The notes: generated by a model from the letters alone, not told the origin. Positions 22,750 through 30,130 are shown, numbered from the stretch's first letter. The stretch is 32,020 nt of DNA from a virus (IMGVR_UViG_3300025671_000281:1-32020); one strand, 5' to 3'. Numbers and translations are program-made.

Positions 22750-23113
22750 CAAGTGGTTCAGTGATGTTGTAAGAGAGAAAGCAAATTATACTTGTGAACA
22801 CTGCAAAAAGACTGATTCAAGAATGGAATGCGCTCATATCTACGGGCGCAGATTGAAGTCGGTTAGGTGGTCACTTGATAACGCGGTTTGTCTTTGTCAC
22901 TGGTGTCATAGAGATTTTACGGAGAACCCCTTGAAATTCGTGGAGTGGTTGAATCAGTATTTTGGTGAAGGCCATATGGAGATTTTAAGAGAGAAGCAGC
23001 GGGGTATCTTCAAGGCTACGCCAGAGATTAAGAAGGAGATAGCAAAGCACTATCGAGAGGAGTTAAAAGCCATGGGGGAAAGTGAAGGCTACGAGCCGAG
23101 GAGTTACAACTAA
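22724..23113 (+). CDS. HNH nuclease domain protein, 129 aa
   Basis: The frame is open from 22586, but the conserved protein begins at ATG 22724 after GAGGAT (22711-22716). It has CEHC (about residues 25-28), then 'MECAHIYGRR', 'LDNAVCLCHWCHRDF' and 'TENPLKFVEWLN'. This is the zinc-containing HNH fold: two CxxC pairs with the AH...N...H catalytic elements. It could be a phage-encoded endonuclease for DNA recombination or host DNA breakdown, or a homing enzyme. Placement within the early operon, tightly coupled at both ends (TAATG downstream), favours a resident role. Confidence 0.85.
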   Translation: MAIKREACDKWFSDVVREKANYTCEHCKKTDSRMECAHIYGRRLKSVRWSLDNAVCLCHWCHRDFTENPLKFVEWLNQYFGEGHMEILREKQRGIFKATPEIKKEIAKHYREELKAMGESEGYEPRSYN

Positions 23114-23322
23114 TGACGATTTATGATTTACATGACGCAACCTTGGTATTCAGACCGAGGAAACGAAAGCTAAGTATTGAGCAGGTGGTCGAGGCTATGG
23201 AGTTAAGATCAAACGGGCTAGGTTACGAACGGCTGGGTATGATCTTCGGAGTAAGCCAGGATTGTATGCGTAATAACATTAAAGGCGCTCAGAGACATGG
23301 GTATAACTGGTGGCGTGTATGA
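23113..23322 (+). CDS. Small HTH-like protein, 69 aa
   Basis: This 69-aa product has a basic region followed by a predicted helix-turn-helix: 'SIEQVVEAMELRSNGLGYER', then 'LGMIFGVSQDCMRNNIKGAQ'. The pattern resembles sigma-like or resolvase-like HTH repeats. Coupled to the HNH gene by TAATG and to the next gene by ATGA. Probably a DNA-binding regulator; the target is unknown. Confidence 0.7.
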   Translation: MTIYDLHDATLVFRPRKRKLSIEQVVEAMELRSNGLGYERLGMIFGVSQDCMRNNIKGAQRHGYNWWRV

Positions 23323-23468
23323 ATATTGAAAAAGAGATTAAGAAGGCGCATAGAAAGGCAGATTGGGAAATCTTCAAGCTAGACCTAGCAAAGAATTTCA
23401 AAATTACATTCCCTGTACACCTAACCATTCTGTTGTTATCGGCTTGGATATTGTGGGAGGCTCTCTAA
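23319..23468 (+). CDS. Small tail-anchored membrane protein, 49 aa
   Basis: The short frame from ATG 23319 (ATGA overlap with the HTH gene) to TAA 23466-23468 encodes 49 residues: a charged amphipathic N-terminal half ('IEKEIKKAHRKADWEIFKLD') and a hydrophobic C-terminal segment ('FPVHLTILLLSAWILWEAL'). It would sit in the inner membrane with its N-terminus in the cytoplasm. The stop overlaps the next start (TAATG). Unrecognised, but packing and composition support it as a gene. Confidence 0.6.
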   Translation: MNIEKEIKKAHRKADWEIFKLDLAKNFKITFPVHLTILLLSAWILWEAL

Positions 23469-23614
23469 TGGATTTAAGACACAAGCTGGATAAAGAAACG
23501 AGAAAGCGCCACTTTCCAGAGATGGATGGTGGCAAAGGATCGAGACAAAGGCAGAGTACACCAGAGTCTCGTAAGAAGTTTGAAGAAAACTGGGATAAGA
23601 TTTTTAAGAAGTAA
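23468..23614 (+). CDS. Small basic protein of unknown function, 48 aa
   Basis: The frame is open from 23363, but ATG 23468 overlaps the preceding stop (TAATG) and follows GGGAGG (23455-23460). The 48-aa product is highly charged ('LRHKLDKETRKRHFPEMDGG', 'STPESRKKFEENWDKIFKK') and probably partly disordered. It is the last gene of the rightward early operon, ending seven bases from the end of the leftward acetyltransferase gene. Not recognised. Confidence 0.6.
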   Translation: MDLRHKLDKETRKRHFPEMDGGKGSRQRQSTPESRKKFEENWDKIFKK

Positions 23615-23623
23615 GCGTGCTTA
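23612..23623. other. Palindrome containing both convergent stop codons
   Basis: TAAGC-GT-GCTTA is a 12-bp inverted repeat in which the first TAA is the stop of the rightward gene and the TTA is the complement of the leftward gene's stop. The two operons meet with six bases between stops. The stem is only 5 bp with a 2-base loop and no T-tract, so it is not a convincing terminator. Read-through in both directions is likely. Confidence 0.5.
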
Positions 23624-24223
23624 TGCGTTATCGTGTTCTGCTATGATCTGGTTTCTATAATCAAGCAGCGCCTTACCTCTTAGCATCGAACTTTGCTTTT
23701 TGTCTTTGTTTCTTTTGGCCCAAATGCTGGCGTCTTTTTTCTTTGTGCTAGGCTCTAATGAGTCAAAGCCAAATAAATCTTCACCGATCAATTTATGCCA
23801 AACGTTAATATCTCTCATGCGCCTAATGCCACCCGCAGTAATCGCTACACACTCAAAGCCCATGTTTCTCCAGAAAGCATTTGCTGCAATATCAGAACCG
23901 CATCTCAGCGTTATCGACTTGGCTCCAGATATGTTTGCGGTTTCTTCAAGTATGCGGCACAAGCCAGCGCCATACCAATTACCCCTCAGATCGTACTCAA
24001 TGCACGCTTGATGAATTTTAATCGGCTGGTCTAGTGCTATTGCTCCATGATAAAGATAACCCGCGTGCTGCCCATTTACGAGCGCTAAGAGTATGCGCTG
24101 AGTTTTGATCTCACGCTCAAAAACTGCCTTTGGATAAAAAGACAGTTCTTCGGCGTTTAGTTTTTGCAGGTGGTCAATAAACGATAAATCAGAATCAACC
24201 GCGTACCTTACGTCTAATTGCAT
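23621..24223 (-). CDS. GNAT-family acetyltransferase, 200 aa
   Basis: Leftward gene. Residues about 1-140 fit a GNAT fold: 'VRYAVDSDLSFIDHL' at the start, a beta-strand and acetyl-CoA-type loop 'YDLRGNWYGAGLCRIL' (about 78-93), and the C-terminal signature 'ANAFWRNMGFEC' (about 112-123). The last 55 residues are lysine-rich ('STKKKDASIWAKRNKDKKQS') and may contact nucleic acid. Phage GNAT proteins have been found in host-takeover and DNA-modification roles; the substrate here is unknown. The start overlaps the upstream 62-aa gene by ten bases. Confidence 0.75.
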   Translation of the reverse strand: MQLDVRYAVDSDLSFIDHLQKLNAEELSFYPKAVFEREIKTQRILLALVNGQHAGYLYHGAIALDQPIKIHQACIEYDLRGNWYGAGLCRILEETANISGAKSITLRCGSDIAANAFWRNMGFECVAITAGGIRRMRDINVWHKLIGEDLFGFDSLEPSTKKKDASIWAKRNKDKKQSSMLRGKALLDYRNQIIAEHDNA

Positions 24224-24402
24224 TTTGGATTCCTGTTCTCATAGTCGGGCCAGTGACCAGCGCACACCATCTCGGCGTACACCTTGGCGCTATCTTCCTC
24301 TGCTTCGATATCTCCATTGCCTGCAATACCAAGGGCCAACAATGCGAGGAGCAGCGCCATTAGTATTAATGTGAGTTGTTGTACTTTCTTGTTGTCATCC
24401 AT
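24214..24402 (-). CDS. Small membrane-anchored/exported protein, 62 aa
   Basis: Leftward gene with an N-terminal hydrophobic segment (residues about 10-28, 'LTLILMALLLALLALGIAG') and an exported tail with two cysteines in 'AEMVCAGHWPDYENRNPKCN'. I associate the 'MVC-G-WPDY' end with small conserved phage proteins. Membrane anchored, with the C-terminus probably periplasmic. Function unknown; membrane protection or superinfection exclusion is possible. Its ribosome-binding site is in the strongest of the three hairpin loops. Confidence 0.65.
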   Translation of the reverse strand: MDDNKKVQQLTLILMALLLALLALGIAGNGDIEAEEDSAKVYAEMVCAGHWPDYENRNPKCN

Positions 24403-24420
24403 TTTACTGCCCTCCAGTAA
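24400..24420 (-). promoter_or_regulatory. Ribosome-binding site displayed in a hairpin loop (copy 2)
   Basis: On the minus strand TTACTG and CAGTAA form a perfect 6-bp stem (24404-24409 with 24415-24420) with GAGGG, the Shine-Dalgarno core, as the loop. The start codon ATG follows immediately (24402-24400). Confidence 0.55.
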
Positions 24421-24432
24421 TATCCTCTTGTT

Positions 24433-24630
24433 TTACCAAGAAACGATTTCCAATGACTGGCTGTAGCGAGAATCTACATAGAATCCGTCAACCATTTTTC
24501 TAGTTTTAGCAACATCGGCGTCAGTATCTAAAGTCAAAATGTAGTGAGCGTTACCAACAACCAGTTCCTTGATAACATTAGAAACGATGGTGCAACCGCC
24601 TGATTTGTATTTCACTGTAACTGTTTTCAT
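24433..24630 (-). CDS. Hypothetical protein, 65 aa
   Basis: First gene of the leftward operon: 65 aa, mainly beta ('TVTVKYKSGGCTIVSNVIKE', 'GNAHYILTLDTDADVAKTRK', 'GFYVDSRYSQ'). It is not recognised; the layout resembles small all-beta early phage proteins. A consensus promoter lies 45 bases upstream of the ATG, and its GGAGGG lies in a hairpin loop. Confidence 0.6.
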   Translation of the reverse strand: MKTVTVKYKSGGCTIVSNVIKELVVGNAHYILTLDTDADVAKTRKMVDGFYVDSRYSQSLEIVSW

Positions 24631-24648
24631 TTTACTACCCTCCAGTAA
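24628..24648 (-). promoter_or_regulatory. Ribosome-binding site displayed in a hairpin loop (copy 3)
   Basis: On the minus strand TTACT and AGTAA (24644-24648 with 24632-24636) form a 5-bp stem with loop GGAGGGT. The ATG of the 65-aa gene follows (24630-24628). Nearly the same sequence as copies 1 and 2. Confidence 0.55.
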
Positions 24649-24674
24649 GTGGCTCCCCGTGAGCCGATGAGTCC

Positions 24675-24713
24675 ATTAAACTAAAACATTATTGATGTGT
24701 CAACAGATGCAAT
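24675..24713 (-). promoter_or_regulatory. Leftward sigma-70-type promoter with the shared 17-bp element
   Basis: On the minus strand: TTGACA (24703-24698), 17-bp spacer, TTTAAT (24680-24675). The 17 bases at 24697-24713 are identical to 16829-16845 at the rightward early promoter, including the -35 box and the ATCTGTT half-site. The second half-site of the inverted repeat is absent here. It drives the three leftward genes. Confidence 0.75.
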
Positions 24714-24749
24714 TACATATCCCATAGATTATTTAGTTATATTAATTTG

Positions 24750-24758
24750 TGTTATTAT
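24750..24758 (+). promoter_or_regulatory. Candidate extended -10 promoter for the terminase/late operon
   Basis: TGTTATTAT (24750-24758) contains TG-N-TATTAT, an extended -10. The 10-mer GTGTTATTAT recurs at 30149-30158 ahead of the capsid gene. There is no clear -35 box. It lies 32 bases before the first late gene, in the divergent gap with the leftward promoter. Confidence 0.45.
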
Positions 24759-24789
24759 GCAATAGATGAAATTTATGCGTGGGTGATGT

Positions 24790-25080
24790 ATGGCAGCTAA
24801 CAATCCAGCAAAGCAAAGAGCAATGCGCCAAGAGCATCTTAGAACCTATTTATCCGAGAAGTGCCGACTTGAGCATGTTATTGATAACATTGTCAAAATG
24901 GAAAAGGAGGGGGCTAGCATGGAAGCTAATGAGTTGACTGCTATTAAGTATGCTACTGATGCAAGACTGAGGCTGATTAACAAGTATTTACCTGAACTGA
25001 AAGCTACCGAAATGACAGGCGAAGGTGGTGATGCATTAGTGGTCTCTATACTTAAAAAGCGTTTTGATGGCGTCGAATAA
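24790..25080 (+). CDS. Terminase small subunit-like protein, 96 aa
   Basis: This 96-aa helical protein is placed directly upstream of, and coupled (TAATG) to, the large terminase. A helical N-terminus ('KQRAMRQEHLRTYLSEKCRL') and a central oligomerisation-like helix ('ELTAIKYATDARLRLINKYL', then 'PELKATEMTGEGG') fit small terminase subunits, which recognise the packaging site. The pattern 'IKYATDARLRLINKYLPELK' is common in this family as I know it. The assignment leans on context, with moderate sequence support. Confidence 0.8.
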   Translation: MAANNPAKQRAMRQEHLRTYLSEKCRLEHVIDNIVKMEKEGASMEANELTAIKYATDARLRLINKYLPELKATEMTGEGGDALVVSILKKRFDGVE

Positions 25081-26540
25081 TGCCGACGATTGAGTATCAT
25101 CTCAAACCGCAGGGGCAAGTGCTGCAGGAGTTCGCAGATTGCCGAGAGCGTAACTCATTTATTATGGGGCCGTTGGGTAGTGGTAAGACAGTTCAAACGA
25201 TCCTCAAACTATTCGACCTAATGTGTGAGCAAGCGCCAGTTAAAAGCGAACAACATCCTAATCACGGGGTGAGGTTGACTAGAATCATTGCGGCTCGTAA
25301 TACATACAGCGAACTATTCAGTACGACGATCAAGGATTGGCTCGAGATACTCGGCGACCTTGGCGAGTTTAAACAGGGTAATAAAGAACCGCCTACGCAT
25401 CGCCTAGCGTTCCAGTTGGACGATGGGACTAGTGTTAGGTGTGAGGTTATCTTTATCGCGTTTGATCGGCCCGATCACGTTAAAAAGGCTCGGGGTATTC
25501 AGACCACATGGGTGTGGCTGAACGAAGCCAAGGAGCACAGCAAGGCCGTTGTTGATATGCTCGACCTACGGGCTGGTCGTTATCCATCACCAAAGGAAGG
25601 CGCACGTCCTACGCACTACGGGATAGTAGGTGACTCGAACGCTCCCGATGAAGACCATTGGTACTACAAGCTGGCAGAAGAAGAACGCCCCGAAGGCTGG
25701 GCTTTCCATCGTCAACCAGGTGGAGTCTATAAAGACGGTGAGTCATGGGCAGTCAATCCCAACGCTGAGAACCTAACCAACCTGCCAACGGCTTACTACT
25801 CACGAGGCTTGCAAGGTAAGACTGACGATTGGATCAAGGTAAACCTAGCCAATGAATACGGGTTCGTTTCATCTGGTAAGCCAGTGCATCCGATGTACGT
25901 TGATTCGGTACACTGTTCGCAAGATCACTTCGAGCCATCAAAGGATATCCCGATAATTCTAGGCTTTGACTTTGGGCGAACCCCTGCGTGTGCATTCCTA
26001 CAGCGTACGTCAATGGGTAGATGGGTGTGCTTCGATGAATTCTGTTTAACGGATAGCGGGGCGGTGGACTTTGCACCACAACTCAAACGATATATCGACG
26101 CTAACTACCCCGATCACAAGTTTAAGGGCTGGGGCGATCCATCGGGTGACAACAAGAACCAGGCGAATGCAGACACACCATTCAAGATTATAAGGGCGGC
26201 AGGCATTCCATGCTCACCGACTAGCACTAACGATCCTGCAATGCGAAGGGCTGCCCTTGAACTGCCGATGAAAGAAAACTGTATGGATGGTAAGCCAAGG
26301 TTTCAGCTATTGAGTAAAGCTAAGATGATACGCAAGGGCTTACAAGGTGGTTTCTGTTATCGACGTATCCAAGTCTCAGGTGATCGATACACTGATGAAC
26401 CCGATAAGAACGAATACTCACACCCCGTAGAGGCTCTTGAATACGCGCTACAGGGCGAAGGTGAAGGAAGACAGGCATTGACTAGGGCGCAGGGCTTTCA
26501 TCGTCCTACAACCGCCAAGGTGGCTTTCAGTGTCTTCTGA
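25080..26540 (+). CDS. terL: Terminase large subunit
   Basis: This 486-aa packaging motor has a Walker A GPLGSGKT at residues 30-37, a Walker B-like 'WVWLNEAKE' at about 143-151 (catalytic Glu), and a C-terminal RNase H-like nuclease with 'ILGFDFGRTPACAF' near 295 (first metal-binding Asp) and 'GWGDPSGDNKN' near 352. The order of domains and size are typical. It pumps DNA into the prohead and cuts the concatemer. The next gene starts 11 bases inside its 3' end. It begins the head gene cluster with the portal less than 1 kb downstream. Confidence 0.95.
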   Translation: MPTIEYHLKPQGQVLQEFADCRERNSFIMGPLGSGKTVQTILKLFDLMCEQAPVKSEQHPNHGVRLTRIIAARNTYSELFSTTIKDWLEILGDLGEFKQGNKEPPTHRLAFQLDDGTSVRCEVIFIAFDRPDHVKKARGIQTTWVWLNEAKEHSKAVVDMLDLRAGRYPSPKEGARPTHYGIVGDSNAPDEDHWYYKLAEEERPEGWAFHRQPGGVYKDGESWAVNPNAENLTNLPTAYYSRGLQGKTDDWIKVNLANEYGFVSSGKPVHPMYVDSVHCSQDHFEPSKDIPIILGFDFGRTPACAFLQRTSMGRWVCFDEFCLTDSGAVDFAPQLKRYIDANYPDHKFKGWGDPSGDNKNQANADTPFKIIRAAGIPCSPTSTNDPAMRRAALELPMKENCMDGKPRFQLLSKAKMIRKGLQGGFCYRRIQVSGDRYTDEPDKNEYSHPVEALEYALQGEGEGRQALTRAQGFHRPTTAKVAFSVF

Positions 26541-26871
26541 AGTGTACGTTGTATTCTGTGACGATGATGGGCATTGGTGGTCTCGATTCCTGCAACCATT
26601 CTGGCGTCATTGTTACGTAGTTATTCCCGACCGTGGGCGCTGGATAGTGTACGGCAAGACTGTTGGTTCACTGGATATTTTTACAGTAGATGATAAACCG
26701 TTTACACTAGATGACGTGATTGTCATTAAGGCACAGATGAAAGAATGCAAGCGTAGTCCGATCATGCTGAATACTTGCGTGGGACACGTTAAACAAATAC
26801 TAGGAATCAATAACCCGTTGATTCTGACACCTTATCAACTCTATGTGAGGTTATTACATGAAAAAGCCTAA
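26530..26871 (+). CDS. Hypothetical protein with His...Cys pattern, possibly permuted papain-like
   Basis: This 113-aa protein starts with GTG 26530 (AAGG about nine bases upstream; GTG 26542 is an alternative), overlapping terL. It has 'PFWRHCYVV' (His27) and 'NTCVGHVKQILGI' (Cys83), then 'LILTPYQLYVRLL'. A His before a Cys at the start of a helix is the layout of circularly permuted papain-like (NlpC/P60-like) folds. The 'TCVG-K--LGI...TPYQLY' ending is conserved in phage proteins found between terminase and portal, as I recall. No function is established. Confidence 0.6.
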   Translation: MSSEVYVVFCDDDGHWWSRFLQPFWRHCYVVIPDRGRWIVYGKTVGSLDIFTVDDKPFTLDDVIVIKAQMKECKRSPIMLNTCVGHVKQILGINNPLILTPYQLYVRLLHEKA

Positions 26872-27226
26872 AGCTCCAAAGAAGACAGCGCAGGAAGTCG
26901 CTGTAGAACGTCGTCAAACTATCATGCTAGATAAAGAGATCGAGGAGCAAGAAGATCGCTTTCGCGCTCTGGCTCGCGGTAAGCGTGGAACCGTTAGCCT
27001 ATTAGGTGGCGCACCTCGAAGCCGTGAAGAAGCGGCAGGCCGTGGTCGTGCTGCTGGGCTTGGTGGCTCTGCTGGTCGGTCACTTGTTGGCGGTATGATG
27101 GGCGGCATGGGTGGCGGTACAGTAAGAACGGCTGGCGGTTATGGTGGCATGGGTAGCACTCTCCGAGGTCTCACCAGTGGCGCTAATACTTCTCGATCAG
27201 GTATGCCAGGCAGTCAACAGCGCTAG
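26858..27226 (+). CDS. Conserved protein with Gly-rich tail, upstream of portal, 122 aa
   Basis: The N-terminal 50 residues are a charged helix ('AQEVAVERRQTIMLDKEIEE', 'QEDRFRALARGKRGTVSLL') seen in small proteins just before the portal in related podophages. The rest is glycine/methionine/serine-rich ('GGMMGGMGGGTVRTAGGYGG') and likely disordered. It might be a flexible head-associated or minor capsid protein. It starts within the previous gene (14-base overlap) and ends nine bases before the portal gene. Confidence 0.7.
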   Translation: MKKPKAPKKTAQEVAVERRQTIMLDKEIEEQEDRFRALARGKRGTVSLLGGAPRSREEAAGRGRAAGLGGSAGRSLVGGMMGGMGGGTVRTAGGYGGMGSTLRGLTSGANTSRSGMPGSQQR

Positions 27227-27235
27227 GAGGCTGAT

Positions 27236-28801
27236 ATGCAATTACCTTCTCACTTAGGCTCGCTCAATGACATGGTGACGCGAGAGGCAAAGGCTTTCGA
27301 TTCGGAGGCTATGTGGCACACTCAATTGTCAGATGTTTACGAGTATTTCCTGCCACAAAGAAACCTATTCGACCGAGAGGATAAAGGTCAGAAAAAGATG
27401 GATCGCATATTCGATTCCACTTCTCTGACTGCTATCCAGCAGGGCGCAAGCAAGTTACAGGAAAGCATTGCACCTATCTGGGCGCGTTGGGCTACATTCC
27501 AGCCTAGTGAGCAGGTATTAAGGGCTTTAGAATCTGGTGACTTTGGCGTGTCAGAGCAGGATATCAGAGAGAACCTAGAGACTCAGGCCAGTATTGTCTT
27601 TGACTATATCAACCGATCAAACTTCGGCACTCAGTTTTATGAGGCCGCCCTTGATTTATTGGTGGGTACTGCGACTTTACGGATAGATGAAACTGACGAC
27701 GATACAATGCCGTTTGTGTTTCATGCCATCCCACAGAAGGGAATCGCGTTTGAAGAAGGGCCATACGGCACGATAGAGACTCACTGGCGACGAATGAAGG
27801 TTAAGGCGCGTCTATTGGAAAGAATGTGGCGAGGCTTTGAGCCATCATCGACAACTCGGAACATTATCGAGAACCAGCCAGACCAAGAGGTTGAGATATC
27901 AGAAGGCGTTGTTTACTGCCCTAAGACTAAGAAGTATTACGGCATGGTATGGGTAAAGAAAGAGGCACAGATATCATGGTTCGAGGACTTCGGAGATACT
28001 TCGCCTTGGGTTACTGGTCGATACACCAAGGTAGCAGGCGAGGTTCGAGGTCGTGGCCCTGCTATGCAGACCTTACCCGATGTTCGATCGCTGAATAAAG
28101 CGAAGGAGTTTGTACTCCAGAAGGCGGCTATTGACCTGGCGGGTATGTACACCGCTACTGATGACGGTGTGACCAACCCATATAACCTAACAATTGCCCC
28201 AGGTATCGTTATCCCTGTAGGTTCTAACAACACAAGCAATCCGTCTATACAACGTTTAGACACTTCGAGCAATTTACAGCTAGCGCAGTTCGAGATTAGC
28301 GAGCTACAAAACGCGATCAAGGTGGCGTTGTTCAATGATCTGCGTGACCCTACTGGCCCTGTACGATCTGCCACTGAAATAGCCATTGAGTCGAGAGAGT
28401 TAGCCAAGCGTATCGGTTCAGCATTCGGTCGATTACAGACTGAAGTCCTAATGCCAGTTCTGAAGCGTTGCGTTGCTATTCTAACGCGTCGAGGATTGAT
28501 TACACCTATCCAATTAGATGGCGTAGATGTAGACGTGAAGTTCACTTCTCCACTGGCTAGGGCGCAGGATGCCGAGGACTTACTTGCAGTACAGCAGGCG
28601 GTGCAGTTTGTACTCCAGACAGCAGGTCCAGAGCAGGTAATGATGGCGTTTAAGACTGAAAACTTTGGTACATGGGCGGCTGAAAAGACGGGTATGTCTA
28701 GTGAGTTGGTACGATCTGACTCTGAGAAACAGCAGATCATCCAAGCAGGCGCGGAAGCTGCACAGATGCAACAACAACCACAATTACGGGCGGTTGAATG
28801 A
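27236..28801 (+). CDS. Portal protein (head-to-tail connector, T7 gp8-like)
   Basis: This 521-aa protein has the size and layout of T7-like head-to-tail connectors (T7 gp8 is 536 aa). Features include 'SQLSDVYEYFLPQRNLF'-type N-terminus, 'DRIFDSTSLTAIQQGASKLQ', then 'ESIAPIWARWATFQPS', 'TGRYTKVAGEVRGRGPAMQT' and 'LPDVRSLNKAKEFVLQKA', and a conserved 'DPTGPVRSATEI' near 378. Twelve copies form the vertex ring for DNA passage. It is coupled to the next gene by an ATGA overlap. GGAGGC (27227-27232) precedes the ATG. Confidence 0.93.
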   Translation: MQLPSHLGSLNDMVTREAKAFDSEAMWHTQLSDVYEYFLPQRNLFDREDKGQKKMDRIFDSTSLTAIQQGASKLQESIAPIWARWATFQPSEQVLRALESGDFGVSEQDIRENLETQASIVFDYINRSNFGTQFYEAALDLLVGTATLRIDETDDDTMPFVFHAIPQKGIAFEEGPYGTIETHWRRMKVKARLLERMWRGFEPSSTTRNIIENQPDQEVEISEGVVYCPKTKKYYGMVWVKKEAQISWFEDFGDTSPWVTGRYTKVAGEVRGRGPAMQTLPDVRSLNKAKEFVLQKAAIDLAGMYTATDDGVTNPYNLTIAPGIVIPVGSNNTSNPSIQRLDTSSNLQLAQFEISELQNAIKVALFNDLRDPTGPVRSATEIAIESRELAKRIGSAFGRLQTEVLMPVLKRCVAILTRRGLITPIQLDGVDVDVKFTSPLARAQDAEDLLAVQQAVQFVLQTAGPEQVMMAFKTENFGTWAAEKTGMSSELVRSDSEKQQIIQAGAEAAQMQQQPQLRAVE

Positions 28802-29073
28802 GTTGGGAAAATTTAGAGATAGACCAAGAAAAAGCAAATAAGAGCAAAGCCCAGATCAGAGAAAAACAAGTCGAGTTAGCCAAGGCTTATCATCGCTGTT
28901 TTTCTACTGATGACGGGTTTAAAGTTATTGAGGATTTAAGTCGCAGGTTCTTAATCGACAACAATACCCCACTGAGTTCGCAGAATATCAACTATGAAGC
29001 GGCCTATCACAATGGTGAGGGTGGTGTAGTTAAGTTTATCCTGCATTTAGTAAGGCAAGCGGAGGAGTTATGA
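28798..29073 (+). CDS. Bbp19-like conserved protein, 91 aa
   Basis: This 91-aa protein contains 'YHRCFSTDDGFKVIEDLSRR', then 'FL', and ends with 'YEAAYHNGEGGVVKFILHLV', which match a short family I know from podophages related to Bordetella phage BPP-1 (Bbp19). Members lie beside the portal gene. Function not determined; probably a minor head protein. Start overlaps the portal stop (ATGA), stop overlaps the next start. Confidence 0.7.
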   Translation: MSWENLEIDQEKANKSKAQIREKQVELAKAYHRCFSTDDGFKVIEDLSRRFLIDNNTPLSSQNINYEAAYHNGEGGVVKFILHLVRQAEEL

Positions 29074-29384
29074 CCGAGACTAAGAGAAAGCCGAGGGCTG
29101 TTCAGCCTAAATACACTTTGATCTGCGATGAGAAAGATTGGTTGATATCGTCAAAGTTCAAGTTTGAATGGCTAGATAAGATTGCAGAGCAGTACAAGTT
29201 CGATAAGTTCCAATATATCCACAAGTTTCGTGCGTTTCGCTGTTATCAAGGCGATAAGCATTTAGATTGGATCGACGTTAACGATTTGGCTTTATTGAAT
29301 GGTGAGCGTCGAATCATGGAAATCCTGTTGAAACACCAGCAGGTCAGTCCGAAAAGGGCTGTTATTCAATATCCTTGGAGATAG
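29070..29384 (+). CDS. Hypothetical protein, 104 aa
   Basis: This 104-aa basic protein starts after GGAGG (29061-29065) with ATGA overlap. It contains 'YTLICDEKDWLISSKFKFEW' and 'KFQYIHKFRAFRCYQGDKHL', a Trp- and Tyr-rich mixed alpha/beta composition. Not recognised. It lies between the Bbp19-like and scaffold genes, so a head-assembly role is a contextual guess. Confidence 0.6.
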   Translation: MTETKRKPRAVQPKYTLICDEKDWLISSKFKFEWLDKIAEQYKFDKFQYIHKFRAFRCYQGDKHLDWIDVNDLALLNGERRIMEILLKHQQVSPKRAVIQYPWR

Positions 29385-29388
29385 AGTT

Positions 29389-30129
29389 ATGGAAGATCAG
29401 GCCGTCATAGACGATACCCTGCAAGGCGGGGAGTCTTTGTTAGATGAATCAAGCCCTACGTTGTCAGAGGGTGAATACTTTTTAACTGAAGGCATTAAAG
29501 GCTCAGGGGAAACCCCAGAGTGGTTTAAGGCTGACAAATATAAATCAATAGCAGACCAAGCCAAGGCGTATACAGAGCTAGAGAAGCGCTTTGGTGGCTT
29601 TAAAGGTGCGCCTAAAGAGGGTTACTCTATACCCGAGGGCGTAGAGGATGGCGACGAGCTACTCTCTGAGCTAAAGACGTTTGCTGAAGAAACCAATATG
29701 TCACAAGACGCATTTAATCGTGCGTGGGATTTGTTGGTTGCACAGTCACAAGCGGTCGAGGAAGTTTCTGTAGAAACCGAACTGGCTAAACTTGGCGACA
29801 ATGGACAGCAGCGCATTAAGACTGTTGAGCAGTTCATGAAGAATAACCTAGACCCAGAGACCTATGAGCGCGTTCGGTACGGTGTAAACAGCGCTGAGGC
29901 GGTTGAATTGGTTGAGGCTCTGATTGGCGCTACTGCTCCCGCTAAACTGCCGATTGATGGCGTAGTTGAGCCAGGCGGTATCACATGGGAAGCAATCGAA
30001 GCTGAAATGTACAAGAAAGATCAGAACGGAAACCTACTTCGTTCGGTTGATCGGAACCATGAAGCTAAGATTCAACGCATGATGAAAGAGTTTGGTGGAG
30101 ATCGTCCTTATACACAAACGTTTGGTTAA
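29389..30129 (+). CDS. Scaffolding protein (T7 gp9-like)
   Basis: This 246-aa, strongly acidic, helical protein is placed directly before the capsid gene. The pattern 'PEWFKADKYKSIADQAKAYT', then 'ELEKRFGGFKGAPKEGYSIP' is the typical start of T7-like and Caudovirales scaffolds, followed by a helical middle ('ETNMSQDAFNRAWDLLVAQS') and an ending with a basic helix, 'DRNHEAKIQRMMKEFGG', which in this family interacts with the capsid. It shapes the prohead and is then removed. Confidence 0.88.
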   Translation: MEDQAVIDDTLQGGESLLDESSPTLSEGEYFLTEGIKGSGETPEWFKADKYKSIADQAKAYTELEKRFGGFKGAPKEGYSIPEGVEDGDELLSELKTFAEETNMSQDAFNRAWDLLVAQSQAVEEVSVETELAKLGDNGQQRIKTVEQFMKNNLDPETYERVRYGVNSAEAVELVEALIGATAPAKLPIDGVVEPGGITWEAIEAEMYKKDQNGNLLRSVDRNHEAKIQRMMKEFGGDRPYTQTFG

Positions 30130-30130
30130 T

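Noticed and set aside
27937-28740. Long minus-strand open frame of 267 aa opposite the portal gene
   Set aside because: It mirrors the codon structure of a clearly recognised portal gene, has Cys/Ser-rich composition with no fold-like pattern and no ribosome-binding site.
28798-29073. Diversity-generating retroelement, suggested by the BPP-1-like neighbour
   Set aside because: No reverse transcriptase gene and no near-identical variable/template repeat in the adhesin genes was found by reading.
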